Shown here in pieces: positions 1-12,400 of a DNA stretch of 64,000 bases. The position numbers and the translations under genes are program-made. Under the pieces are notes generated by a model that was not told the DNA's origin, did no database searches, and saw only the letters and a list, made by a program, of their open reading frames with translations. Position 1 is the stretch's first letter. Each line of letters starts with the position of its first letter. The DNA comes from Cyanidiococcus yangmingshanensis (lineage: Eukaryota > Rhodophyta > Bangiophyceae > Cyanidiales > Cyanidiaceae): assembly GCA_013995675.1 (NCBI GenBank), contig VWRR01000003.1, positions 780,004-844,003 of the forward strand, in the 5' to 3' direction.

Positions 1-1160
1 CTGCCTGGAGATCGTTAACCCTGTGCGAGCATGTATCGTCAGCCAAGTGTTTCTACGACTCACCGCGCTGGCGAGCAGGCGTCCAAGAACGGGGCAGGAT
101 ACTTGTAAAAGTCGCAAAGCGTACGAGTCTCGTGCAGAGACCGAGTTGCTTCTCAGCCCATCCACAATGATGTTACTAGCAAGTCCCTTTATAGCCAATG
201 ATGCCGTGTGCCACACTTGTCTGCTGGATCGAAACAACAACATGAAATCCGCTTGCTGTCGTATATCGCCTTGTGCAGGCTTGAGTGGCTTCGACCAGCA
301 ACCGCAACCTACTACCTGGCATACAAAACGGGAGATCATCGGGACTGCTTCGTTTCAAATGATGCTGGCGCGTGTTTCCATCCCAGACAAAGGACGGTAA
401 CGTCAGAATGCATCGTTGACGGTGCTCGCCTCTATCTATCCCATGTCTGGTGCCATCGACTGGACCTACAGGCCATACCCGTTTCGCGCGCGAACCAAAG
501 GAGAATTCATGAGCATGAGGACTGCGCTGCAGAACTGCGCTTGATGTAATGATCGCATGCTGCTCATAGAGCATCTGGGACGTCGATACTGCCTTATACA
601 TGAATTAGAAGGTACACTGCATGTGCGGGACACTGAAAGTGAGAAGCATTCGCTTACTCAGGATGTAAACAGGAACCTCCATGAGCAGTTGGCCGCTTCG
701 AAGCACTCACCTCCTTTTACAACCATCAAACGATTTCCCTTTCAGAGTATGATTTTCATGGGAACCGGCACCAAGACACGAGTATGAATACGTAGCAGGA
801 GGTGACTCTCTTAGTCGAACACGATACAGGTGGATAGAGGTATCGGATCGTTGCGTCACCCCAAGACGCGTCGTCTCTCCGTACCGGCATCGGTTCGAAG
901 CGAAACGGAACCGATTCTAGTCGTTCGCACAACGGGCCCGTCAACGTTTGCCCAATAGCAGGTGTCACCGAAGTCAGCGCCATTCTGAGCAGCCTTACCC
1001 TTCACAAGCTGCAGATATTATCTCGCTACGACGAAGAGCAACTTGCATCGGAACAGCAGTTCAGTACGACCTGTGACGACTGAGCGAGCTACAGGTTGGC
1101 GCTGCGGACTCGAAACACGAACGTCGCTGGATTCAGGTTCAGTGTTGCGACCGTCTGTCG
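1..1160. other. Left-edge region, no supported gene
   Basis: I see no reading frame with recognisable domains here. Short overlapping frames exist on both strands, but none resembles a known family. The region presumably holds the upstream sequence of the Nup43-like gene and possibly the end of a gene outside the window. Confidence 0.4.
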
Positions 1161-2224
1161 ATGATATCCACGGAGAGGTCATTGTCTCCGCTAGCAACGT
1201 TTCTCACGGGACCGATTCGCTGGGTCCGATTCCAACAGGCTGCAGATGTGGTCGTCGTCAGCGGCCGCTCCTGCGTGTTGGGCTCGCTGCGAGCGCAAGT
1301 AACCGAAGAGGAAGCGCAGGCGTTATCCTCGCCTCCTGCTGATGTTCGTACCAAAGTCGGAACCTATATCTCAAGCCCAAGTGAATCCTTCAGAACAGAG
1401 ACTGCGGTGGCGACTCAGGTTTCGCGGACGCAACACTGTGCCTTTAACCGCCCTCTGTGACTCGATGCCGCTTGTGGGGACCGCCGATGGTCACAGTCTT
1501 GCGTATAGATGCAGCTGAAGAGGACATCGAAGGCGTGAATGCACCTCCGCAATCATCCAAGGATCGATTTGTAACACTGATGAAGCCCTGTCAGACGGCG
1601 ATCGTCGGTTTGAGCCCTCATGCTGCGGCTACCGATGGAGGCCTGCTCTTCTCCATGGATTTACAGACCGGACAATGGTCCCTTCACGCGATGACTGGTA
1701 CCGGGTTTACTGCTTTCGCTTCCCGTGAGAGCGCCTTGGAAATCGTTACCGCGACCAGAAGCGGCTGTGTGCATCATTGGGATCTGCGAGAGTCGATGAA
1801 CTGCCGATTAAAGGACTTGGCCATCAGCGGTCGCTCGATGGTATCAAAGGAGGCGTTTCCTCATCCCAAAGGAGCAATTCCACTCTGTCTAGATGTCGAT
1901 GATCATCGCGTGGTGGCTGGGACCGACACCGGTGATATCCTCGAATGGGATCGAAGGCAAGCAACGAAACTGCTTCGAGCAGATCATCTACATGAGGGTG
2001 CTGTCTGCGACGTACGCTGTCTCCATAGCACCGACGGATATCCGCAGATTGCCTCATGTGGAACCGATGGCCGGGTCTACTTTGCCAGTGCAGAGAATGA
2101 TCTGGGTCCAGTTACTCGCGGTGGACCCGGGGCTGATTTCGCGACCAGCCTGGATATAAATCCGATAGAACGACTGGTGGGATTCGGGGGCGACGCTGGT
2201 CTGCTCCACGTCTACGCCCTATGA
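1161..2224 (+). CDS. NUP43: Nup43-like WD40 nucleoporin (one apparent frameshift)
   Basis: WD40-repeat protein of about 354 residues, close to the usual ~380 for Nup43, a beta-propeller subunit of the Y-shaped (Nup107-160) scaffold of the nuclear pore. The N-terminal part runs from ATG 1161 and contains GPIRWVRF, which matches the start of a first blade. The main part is read in another frame from about 1449 and carries EIVTATRSGCVHHWDLRES, aligning with the Nup43 blade ending in WDFRQ. The C-terminus (SLDINPIERLVGFGGDAG) aligns with the family's terminal strand. The two frames overlap only at 1449-1460, where one extra C in the CCC run at 1451-1453 would join them. It could be another WD40 scaffold protein, but the order of matches favours Nup43. 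It is convergent with the protease gene downstream. Confidence 0.6.
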
Positions 2225-3235
2225 ACCGAACCGAACCGACCGAAGCATTCGTTCCCTGACGGGACTTTTCGGAGATAACCCTACGCCGTCTAGATGATTG
2301 GAGTGTGCCTCGTCTTATTTGACATTGACTGGATACTCGAGGGGCGTGTCTGTCTATCCTTGTTTGCACCCGAACACTGATGCGGGGATAGGATCTTTTG
2401 AGGGCGAACGGATGCGGCAGAGGCAGATACAGTTCGCTTCGTTTGGTGTATCTGCTTCCCGAAAAGCTTTACTGTTCGCGATTTCGGTACATGAATTTCG
2501 TCGTGCATAGGTTCGGTCAGCGAATCCGAAGCTCTTGGTGCGAGTGCGGTACGCGTTGCTGAGGCTCGTGTCGAAAACCCTGGCCTCTGGAAAATCCCCT
2601 TCGTGAAATCTATTCTATGGGGGATCTATCGGGACGCTCGGCGAACCAGTCACGCAGTGTGTGCGCTTCGTAACAGCACGGCATGGCAGTAACCACGTCG
2701 GGCTTTGACTGAAAATCTTGACTTGTGCGTCAAGTACGTTGCGTATCTCGCTCAAATCTATGTAAGGCTTGATTCTCCCCCGACTGTCGTGATGCTTTCT
2801 GCCAATCTGAAAAGTATTTTCATTTCACGTATTCGCTGTTGTGATAGCACTCTCCGTGCATACTCAAGGCAGTGCACGAACAAGACTCGTCTCCCGGATA
2901 CACTGGTGTCGCTCCTGTGCAGGAACTGCCCGAGCGGATGCAACCTTCCCGCTGTCCAGGACCCAATGCCGTATTCACCAACGCGGTCCCCAAAGGCTAT
3001 CGTGTCGAGCGGACCCAGTCCAAATGGCATTGGCACAGATTCGAAAGACCGAAACGGATCCTCGCACACCATCGAGACGTCTAATGAACGAGTTACCGCT
3101 GATAGCGTCTAACTGCAGTCGCACACTCAAGCGTGATGGCTGATGTCAAGCGGGCTCCGTTCGAACTCGCCTCGATTCCGGTACTCGCTTGCCAGTTATT
3201 CGGACGGGAAAAGGGGAACTCCCTAGTTTCAAAGA
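2225..3235. other. Convergent intergenic region
   Basis: About 1 kb between the 3' ends of the Nup43-like gene and the protease gene. Short frames occur but none has a domain I recognise. I see no RNA gene. Confidence 0.5.
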
Positions 3236-4522
3236 TTATGAAGGGCCATTCATCAACCAGGAAAGCGCACGAATACGCTCCAGGTCACCAATGAGTAGAA
3301 AGCCACTCATCACCAGCAGGAGCGTCAGTGCAGTTCCGTTGATCGCGTTCTCCAAACCGCGCGGTAGCGGCTTTCCTCGTATCGCTTCCACAATTAGAAA
3401 TGCCATTTGCCCACCGTCTAGTGCAGGCAGAGGCAGCGCATTGATGATGGCCAGGTTGACCGAAATGACGGCAGCAAACTGGAACAACACCGCAGCGTCG
3501 TGGCGAGCGATCTCCGCCCCCATGGAGGCCACACCGAGAGGACCACTGAGCTCCTTTCCGTTCTCTTTCAGATTCGAGAATAAGGCAACAAATCCATTGA
3601 GTGTATTCCGCAGGGTATTCACGAACTCTTTGTTCGTTTCTGGAACTGCATAACGCAATGGAACTCGTTCACGCCACATTTTTGCATTCGGAACGAGTTG
3701 CACACCGATTCGACCTCCTGTGGGATTCACGCGAATCATTTTCCCGTTCTGCAGCCGGAGTTCGATGGGTTTGTGGTCAGCATCAGCAGCCAGACGACGG
3801 AGAAGGGTGGCTGCCTCCTGCGCGGCGTCAGGGCCAGCCTTGAGTTCTTGGCCATTGACCGCAACAATGACGTCCCCGGCGGCAAGACCTGCCTGTGCCG
3901 CTGGTGTACTCACGTCGACGAGCGCTGGCACAGACACTCCTGCCTCAAACTGAATTCGGGGTGCGCCAACCGTTTCCACGGAGGTGAACAACAACGCCCA
4001 CGCCAGGATGATGTTGGCAATGACACCGGCAGCGATAACGAGGGCTCGTTGAGGCAAAGGTCGGTTTTGAAGCAGGTTCGGGTCTTCATTCTTGACCATC
4101 TTCCCCGACTCCTTGTCGTAGCTGTAGTCTTCGGGGAAGGAAACAAACCCTCCAAGCGGCAAAAGCCTCAAGGAAAACTCCGTCTCCGAGTTCCGTGGTC
4201 GGAAACTCAAGAGACTTGGCCCGAAACCAACAGAAAAGCCCTTCACTTTGATGCCCTGCAGTCGAGCAGCTAAAAAGTGACCCATTTCGTGGATAATCAC
4301 CGTGCCCGCCAATATGAAGACCCCAGTCAAGTTCACCCCAGCTTCAGTGGCCACCGAAGCGACCAATACAGGACGATTGGCCGAGTGCCTCCGCCAGCCC
4401 GAGAACGACCACCGAGCCGGAACCGCAGTACAGCGTGAGCGAGGCCGAACGCCGGGTCCCAGACGGTGTCCCGAGCCTCCTATACGCTGCACAGAAACAG
4501 ACCACACGAATGCCTCCGTCAT
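3236..4522 (-). CDS. Plastid-type site-2 zinc metalloprotease (RseP/ARASP family)
   Basis: Intramembrane zinc metalloprotease of the M50B family, 428 residues from ATG 4522; the longer open frame to 4600 begins with GTG. After a ~60-residue arginine/serine-rich leader that looks like a transit peptide, a hydrophobic segment carries the zinc-binding HEMGH near residue 76. A single PDZ domain follows (STPAAQAGLAAGDVIVAVNG). The second metal-ligand motif NALPLPALDGGQ lies near residue 369 and a C-terminal membrane segment follows. In bacteria RseP cleaves membrane-embedded regulators. The plant homologue ARASP acts in the plastid inner envelope. The cyanobacterial-like architecture and leader suggest plastid location; that is inference. 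The reading frame is intact. It is divergent from RFC1. Confidence 0.9.
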   Translation of the reverse strand: MTEAFVWSVSVQRIGGSGHRLGPGVRPRSRCTAVPARWSFSGWRRHSANRPVLVASVATEAGVNLTGVFILAGTVIIHEMGHFLAARLQGIKVKGFSVGFGPSLLSFRPRNSETEFSLRLLPLGGFVSFPEDYSYDKESGKMVKNEDPNLLQNRPLPQRALVIAAGVIANIILAWALLFTSVETVGAPRIQFEAGVSVPALVDVSTPAAQAGLAAGDVIVAVNGQELKAGPDAAQEAATLLRRLAADADHKPIELRLQNGKMIRVNPTGGRIGVQLVPNAKMWRERVPLRYAVPETNKEFVNTLRNTLNGFVALFSNLKENGKELSGPLGVASMGAEIARHDAAVLFQFAAVISVNLAIINALPLPALDGGQMAFLIVEAIRGKPLPRGLENAINGTALTLLLVMSGFLLIGDLERIRALSWLMNGPS

Positions 4523-6087
4523 GACGCTCACAATCCTTACGCTGTGTGTATTCCAGGTCGTCAGTGATCCTGCAACCACTGCGACCAACTCCAATACCAC
4601 AACCGTAACTGATCAATACAACGTTTACGACTGCCAGTACGCCAGTACTATTTACCCAACGAGTCGCTCGATCACACCGGCTGTCGTGGCCCGTGAACGG
4701 GACGCCGTCGATCGTTCCATCGATTCTCGTCGATCGTTCCAATACAACGCTGAGGCGATCCTGCCTCGGTCACGCTTGGATCCGTCTATTGTTGGTTGGA
4801 CCGAGTTGTTCCCACTGAGGTGTCTAGAATAAATCCGATTGTATCGTTATTGAACCGTTGCATGTGAGCCTAGTCGCGGAAGCGTTGATGTCCGGGACGG
4901 CGTTCTGTTGCCGTGTACGCTCAATGGCCAGGTAGCATATTGTTTCGGGTCCTGTACCCACAGGTTGAGATCCGTGCATGCTGGTCTCGTTTCAGCACCA
5001 GAATGAATTGCAAGGGGTCGTCAAGGTCATCGTTCATCTTTCGGTGTCGTTTTTCTCGTGATGTATTCTCTGAATTCGGTCTATCTGCTTCGGATGGGGT
5101 CTCAACCGATCGGTTTCAACCCACTGGGTATTTTTATAGGGGGGCTGGTCGACCACAAACAAAGTTGCAGAGCCATCCGGATCTAGATCGAGTCCTCGGT
5201 ATGCGTGATCCTCTCGATTGCGTGATGGTTTTGGACGAAATCGCTTTTGATCTTCAATCCATGGCTTGTTTGAGTAGACCAGAGGGCGTTTATGCTGACC
5301 GCGTGGGATTCTACGATCGGTTCGATCGTGAGCTGGGGCTGTCAGACCCGCCACCCTTGTCCGGCCCGATCTGGACAACTTGGGAAAGATCCCACCCAAG
5401 CCAATGGATCTTCAAAAGACCCAACATCTCAGTACTTGTCGCCAAGTCGTACCAAAAAATTCTCATGGACATGCGCCGATGTTCCTTCTATGGACGCTTG
5501 GACCAAAATTAGACTACAATCAGCACAACGAACAGAATGAAAAGCAGCCTAACTGGAATCGGGTGTGACGTACGACACCCCCGCATCCTTCGCCGTCGAT
5601 TCAAAGAAGAGCCTGCACAGCCCTACTCATGCACTAAGCTGGCGTACAGTCCGCCATATCAAGCCAGTTCATGCATTCACTGAGAGCCAAATTGAGTGCA
5701 AGACCACAAGAGCTTGAATTCAATCACGACCGAGCTCGCTGCACGCGAAGATACCTCGACGACGCACTCGGTGATGCTGCCTACTGAACGAACAATGCAG
5801 AGCGTGTTCCCCGTCAGTGCTTGCGATTCAACGACTGATCAAGCGACCATAATCGCTTCTGCACACAACCACAAAACTTATGCTTGAGACCATGAATTCT
5901 GCGAGATACCTTGCTCTATAGAGGTTTTGTTAGCAAGAGCCCTGTTCGAAGCGCAGTCGTGGCACGAGCGCGGATGCGCGGCCGACCGCAGCCGCTGGGA
6001 CAACCCTTGCGTCCTAGATCGCGTTATCGCGCTCGTGCAGTGGTGCTGGGGTACATCCCGCCCGGTTGTGTTCCTCAACGTCCCGTT
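4523..6087. other. Divergent intergenic region
   Basis: About 1.5 kb separating the protease and RFC1 starts, so it should hold both promoters. A 199-codon open frame (4913-5512, +) starts only with GTG and has no recognisable content. I see no RNA gene. Confidence 0.45.
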
Positions 6088-8740
6088 ATGCCCGATAGTT
6101 TGCGTGCTGCAAAACGAGCGAGGAGGCGCGTTGTTATTGACGTTGATGAAAGTGCTACTGACGATGACGACTGGCGTCCGGGAACAGCGTCTTCTGAAGA
6201 AGGAACAAAGCGGGATACCTGGCGCGATCGGGGAAGCAACCGTGCCTCGGCAAGAACTGGCTCGGGGAACGGTCTACGTGCACAACGAAACGCCTCCTCA
6301 GACGACGTGTCCTGAATTAAGGATGAGTGAGCGGATCGGTCCAAGTTCACCGAATCGGGACTCTGGGGCGTTGCGCGGGACTACTTCTCCGAGCGACGCC
6401 GTGTCGGCGCCAGCGACACCGTCACCACCGCGTGGCAATATTCGTGAACGCGTCTGGGAGCACGTGCAGCAAGTCATGTCGCCACCTCTACGTGGCAGGA
6501 AACCACCACCACCCCGAGGGGCTCCAGACTGTCTATCTGGTCTGAACTTTTGTATCACGGGCGTGATGGACTCGCTCACACGAGAAGAATTGGAAGACCT
6601 GATTCGTGCACACGGCGGCCATGTCTGTAAGAGTGTGACACGGAACCTCAACTATCTTGTCGCCGGGGCCGATCCGGGCCCCAAGAAGATGCAGGTTGCA
6701 GCAAGTCGACCGATGATCACCGTATTGGACGAAGATGGGATTTTTGAGCTCATTCGCGAACGCTCCAAACATACTGCGGTTGCGCCACCAGCGCCGATGA
6801 TTGAACCTTCAGCGTCGTTGTCCCGCAGTCAGCGTCCTTCGCCTCCTCGCCCCCGTGCCGCTCCGGATGGTATCGCAAAGGCAACGGTAGTAACAACAAT
6901 TCCGAAAAAGGCTCCCGCTACTGACCTTTGGACGGTCAAGTATCATCCACGGATCTCGACAGAGCTGTTGGCGAATCCAGGCGTGCTCAAGCAGTTGGAG
7001 GATTGGCTTCGTGCCTGGGGCCAAGTCTACGGCTCGGCAGCGGCATTGCAGAATAGGCCAGCAACCTCGAATGGCGCACGGTTGAGACCGACGAGTGCTG
7101 GGAACAAGCTTCCACGCGCTGCGCTGCTTGCAGGCCCGCCTGGAATCGGCAAAACAAGTGCAGCGCATGCAATTGCGCGACAATGCGGATATGAACCGAT
7201 CGAGTTCAATGCAAGTGATACACGCAATCGTTCCTCACTCCAGGAGCATGTGATCGAACTGCTGCGCTCGCGAACAATTCAGTCATTTGCTCAACAGCGA
7301 CCGCATCTTCAGATGACAGGGGTCAGCAAAGAAATGTGGAAGAGCAAGCTGCCAGCGCCCCAAGGCCAGGTTCTCATCATGGATGAGATCGATGGCATGT
7401 CATCCGGCGATCGTGGCGGCTTGACGGAGCTCTCGCGGTTGATCAAAACCTCTCGAGTCCCCATTATCTGTATCTGTAACGATGATTCGAGCCCCAATTT
7501 GCGAACACTCAAATTTTCAACGCTTTATCTACGATTTCGCCGACCCATGTGGACGCAAATTCGGAAGCGCGTGATGGAGATTGCGCAGGCAGAGGGCGTG
7601 CGTATCGATGACTTCCGCCTTAGAGAAGCTCGCCGAAGGCTGTCACGGCGATATTCGTCAGATGATTACCCTGATGCAGCTGTACAGCGGCATGGGACAC
7701 CGAGCGGGTCGCCTATATGGACGTGAAGCACCTGGGCTGAATTCCTCGGCAAAACCTTTGAAGACCAATCCATCTTTCAGCTCTTTGGACAGTTTTTCCA
7801 TAGTCCTGGCTGGCATGTTCCGGGGGTGACGCCCAAAGTCGACCCGAGCGTTGATCGCGGCGCGCTCGAATCATCAACACAGCTACCTGGTTTGAGCGAG
7901 CTCTTTGAAACTTTTTTCATGGATGCGGATTTGTTACCCCTGATGGTCCAGGAAAATTACTTGCTTTTCACCAACGCGAAGCGGCATCCACCAAATACAC
8001 CTTATGCGTTGCGATGTATGCACGATGCTGCGGACGCCATCTCCTGCGGAGATCTCGCCAACGAGCAAATTCGTCGACACAATCGTTGGGACCTAAGCAA
8101 TACGCTTGCGTTCTTCTCCTGTATCTTGCCGGGCCATGCGATGGCGGGGACCCAGATGAATGGTCGGGCCAATTTCCCTTCGTGGCTGGGAAAAAACAGC
8201 ACCACGGGGAAAATCCAGCGCCTTGTCACTGATTGGGAGCAGCGTTTCAAAGCCGCGCGAGCCCCAGGTGGCGTCCTCGGGAGCGCTGTTACGCAGTGCC
8301 CCCTGGTCCTCGACTATTTACCAATGATACCGTATCGCCTCGTCTTTCCGCTGGTGCATCACGGAAGCGATGCCCTGCCGGACCTGATCCGTACCATGGA
8401 CTCGTACTCGCTCACACTGGAGCACTGGCGCGCACTCCTCGATGATCTCTGGTTGAGGCCAACCACCGAGGTATCTGCGGCGATGAAAGCGAGTTTGACT
8501 CGAGCTTACCAGCAGCGTCAACACCCGCTTCACTACGTGCCACGAACGCGTCATCGTCAACCCGAAAAGATCGCCGACAGCGGCCTAGGCGTCACCGAAG
8601 CAAGCATGGTCGATGACCAAGGCACCACCATCACGGACGATATAGACATCCCGGCCAGTCCGGACTCGAGCAGTGACACCGAGGCAGACCCAGTCCACAG
8701 ACGCGCTTATCGTGCAACCGAAATCGTCTCAGTCGGGTAA
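6088..8740 (+). CDS. RFC1: Replication factor C large subunit (RFC1), frame broken three times
   Basis: Large subunit of the clamp loader that opens PCNA and loads it on primer-template DNA. From ATG 6088 the N-terminus has a basic patch then an acidic stretch (RRRVVIDVDESATDDDDW), typical of RFC1. A BRCT domain spans about residues 150-230 (LNFCITGVMDSLTREELEDL). The AAA+ module has Walker A GPPGIGKTS near residue 348 and Walker B LIMDEIDG near 428. The RFC1-specific C-terminal domain follows (LLPLMVQENYLLFTNAKRHP, then FPSWLGKNSTTGK). Length of ~884 codons is normal. Frame changes fall between 6090 and 6315, at about 7611-7620 (an extra C in TTCCGCC restores DFALEKLAEGCHGD), and at about 7715-7730 (one missing A). 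All three can be repaired by single bases, so the gene is probably functional in the organism. Confidence 0.92.
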
Positions 8741-9484
8741 GCAACCAACCCGCAAACGGTCCCGCAAAACAAACTAAACAATTGTTCAGACTGGACGTTT
8801 TGAAATCGCTTGCAATCCATCGAACAGGACGCATCAGCATTGCCGTCCGTCCATTCGAGTCGCGTCCACGGATACTGCACTGGACACGTATCCGCTAGTG
8901 TGGGTGATCCCGCCCTGGTATCGAGCGTGCACCGGTTCGTGGGCGTTGCTGGCACGCGGAAAGGCCAGTGCATTCAATCGAATAGGAACCGAATGGTCTA
9001 TTCTTGGTCAATTTGGTCCATGTTGGTGGGCTTGGTCTACGTGTCCGTTTCATATAACTATGAACCAACATAATCAGGTTCTTCCGTTCCGACGATGGGC
9101 CCGCTCCTTGAGGACAGGGTGCGCGAGGCCTCAGTCGGCGACGAGGTTGCGCGCCCCTTCTGACGCATCCAACGGGAGCTTCGCTCAACAAACCTCCTTC
9201 CTAAAACCGTGTTCACCGATGGCGACTTTACCACCGGGGCGAATAGGAGCAGGAACCTTTTCTCGTACAAGCGAGGACCAGCGGCAAACGTTTGCGGAGG
9301 ATGCTCCAGGTCACGTCGATGAGTGTGAGGGATGTCACACGACCTCCGTTGCTCTTTTCAGCGTCGTGGCCCACGGCAGGTACGGAGGACTCGGCTGATG
9401 GTGCCGACCCTGGCCTGAACACGTTTTCATGGGGCAGTCCGTTCCAGAGCACAGGATGCTGTTCTTGCGGAACTGCCCGCGGAA
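8741..9484. other. Intergenic region
   Basis: Gap between RFC1 and the zinc-finger gene. Only short unmatched frames are present. It probably carries the upstream sequence of the gene starting at 9485 or 10315. Confidence 0.4.
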
Positions 9485-12400
9485 ATGACGCTGGGCGGGC
9501 GAACAGCCCACTGGTGTGCCTTGGCGCCAACGCCTTCAGACGGGAGGATATCGGCGGGCGCGGCAGCGGCCAGGAACTCGGAGGCGGCGTTCGCGACAGA
9601 ACATATCCCCTGCGGCCTAGCGACGGGACGAGCTGCGTCTCTCAGATTATCCTGTCCCGACGATGAATCTAATTCGATTCTCACACTTGCGGAGAGCGTA
9701 GATGGACCAGACGTCGTTCGCAGGGCAGCTTCAGCAGCTTCCTCTTTCAGCCAAGAACCCAGCACTTGGTTCTCGCTCGCTCACGACGATATCCACGACG
9801 CCGAAGATGCTGATTCTGGTATCGGCTCGAATTCCCTGATGGTTGCCATGATTCGTGATCTCTTGGAGCCAGAAGATGTCGATGTCATGCCCGTCATGCT
9901 GCGCGGCGATCGAGGCATGCCACAAATGATACAGAACACTGAGCCATATGACTCTTTATCGGTGACCAGTCGTTCCCGCATGCGAGGTGCTGCAACTCCA
10001 GGTCAGCAACTTGCGCAGCGCTCGCAGATCCATCAGACATCGGTATCGCAAGCCAGCATGCAGCGTTGTCGCCCGCCTCAGCAGCCTGGTGCGGGTACCC
10101 GCTCAGAGAGTCTCGATACTTCTGCACGTGGCACTAGCGCGTACACCGCACGGTCTATGAATGTATCCCAGGTCGGTGTCAGGCAGCATCGCATCCGCAT
10201 TCGGCCCGCTTGCATGTCATCCCAGCGGCAGCATTGCAGAGACGGATCCGGTTGCGCCTGCAGATACCTCGCAAACATCAGACAAGATGCTTGCTGGACT
10301 GGTGAAGAAGCGCTATGCGTGGATTATGCCGATTCTGGCCCAACTGCTATCGAGGAGAGAGCCGCTGTCGTTTCTTTCACCCAGCTGATGAAGAAGCAGC
10401 CTACGACTACTTGATCTGGTGGCTCGAAATGGACCCTGAGCACTGCAAGGAATTGGAGCTCATGAACCTGTCTCCATCGTTGCGGCAGCGACTCCAACCA
10501 ATCCTGCAGCGGTTGAGCGCTCAGCTTACAAGGTCGCAAGCGCTCGCCTCTATGACGCCACTCGAAGAGAGAGATCGAACCTTGCCCGTGCCGTCCCCGA
10601 TCGCAGCATCATCCGAGCCAGAAAACCAAAATCTAGGCGTTGTGGAGACCTTGAACGGTGTGCGGGTGCACTCACCAACGGGGACGACGCAGCCGTTGCC
10701 CCATCAAACACCGCTTGTCTCCATGCGGGATGCTGAGCACCCGCGGCAGCAGCAGCAGCAGCAGCTGATGACTGCTTTACAAAGCCCTGTGTCTGATCCA
10801 CGAACCCTAGATCGAGATGAAGGCAACGGAGAAAAATTCTCCGGGGGTTTTGACACTCCCTTCATGCAGGTCACCAACGTCCCGGAGTCGTATCAACGAG
10901 ATCTCCAGTCGTTCTCCGTTTCTGACGAGTCACTACGGGTTCTTCAGATACCTATGACTCCTGGACCTTGGACTTTGCGGACAGAAGACTGCGAGCTGGA
11001 GCCACTCTCCGCCAATACTGCGGACGAGGGGGAGGTTCTTACCAATGCGACCCTAATCCGTAACCCGAACGCTTGTTTGAGGTTAGCAGTCACCAAACAG
11101 TGCGTTGATTCGAGTAGCACAATCCGCGCCACCGCATCCTCACTGACTCGAACGAGTGCTTCCGTTGAGAGAAGCATGTCGGTCGTCACGCCGTCAAGAG
11201 AGGCCGCTGCCATCGCAAACACGCTACCAGACGCTTTAACGACACCACCAATGAGCGCTTCCGAGCTCGAGCATCTCGACCGGGCTCGTGCCAAGCATCA
11301 TGTTGGAGCATTGGACTCGCGTCGGTTCCCAAGATCCTTGCCGGCAGCGCATCGACCGCAACGTGCAGCGTTCGGTCCGCCCTCAGTACACAACGACATG
11401 ACGAGCGTCTCCATTCGGCAGACAAAGCAGGAAACAAAGGACGATGCTCGCGTCCCATTCGAGCGACCGGTTGGTGTTGGCTGCGACGCGAATGCATGCT
11501 GGACAGCTGCTACTTGCACCTGTCTCGAGTCGTCGACATCCAATATTCTGTATGCATCCCGAAACGCTCATTCGGATGTACTCGACGAGGCAATGATGGC
11601 TGTCTCGGGGTCATCGTTGGACGGTCCGTCAGCGATTCAGTTCGCTCAAGTTCATGCAGCGTTCCCGAATGACGTTCACGTACCGTCACCTGGACAGGCG
11701 AATGCCAACAACCCCCCTGGTCTTTTGCCTCAGCATCGCCTTGATTTGGAACCTCATGAAGCCAGGTCATCGATGAGACCTCTGTCCGCCAGCTCTGAGC
11801 CAATGCAACCATTCAGACCGCCTTCAAAGGTTGTCGATCACGATCATTCCGAGTTGGAGCGCCTTTCACGTCACGCAACGACACCATTATCGAGCACAGA
11901 GTCCGTTCATGAGGTCCCGTCAGCTCGAGACGATCACCGCGACACAAGGAGACCGCTCCAACACGATTCGTGTCTGAACAATACCGAATTTATCACGTTT
12001 CTTTCCTCGGTAGATCCTCTGAGATGTCTCGCGCACCGAGCGCTGGTATGGTGCGACGGCCTACTCTCCTGGGTCGCTGAATTCATGCTGGAACGCTTTC
12101 TACTACACCGTCGTATTCGCGCACGTTGCGTCTCCGCCGGGCAATGGATTCGGGATGCATTTAGAATAGGCAGCAGCAGTTTGACCCGTAGCGTCTCGTT
12201 ACGCTGGTGGAACGTCATGGCCTGGGCAGGGTCCACGCACTCTCTGCGATTACCGTCATCCAGTCTACGCTGGCGACCTGGATCACGACGTCGACTTGTT
12301 CATCGCCTAGGCCAGGTGTGCCTCTCGGTGGATACCGCGTTCGTGACCCTCTACGCGGTATTGTTGCCGCGTATCGGAAGCCATATCTTTGACCAGCAAC

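Noticed and set aside
4913-5512. 199-codon plus-strand open frame
   Set aside because: Begins with GTG, has no recognisable domain and lies in the divergent promoter region.
7600-7730. Programmed ribosomal frameshifting in RFC1
   Set aside because: Two opposite one-base changes within ~110 bases, no slippery heptamer seen, and similar breaks in unrelated neighbours make sequence error far more likely.
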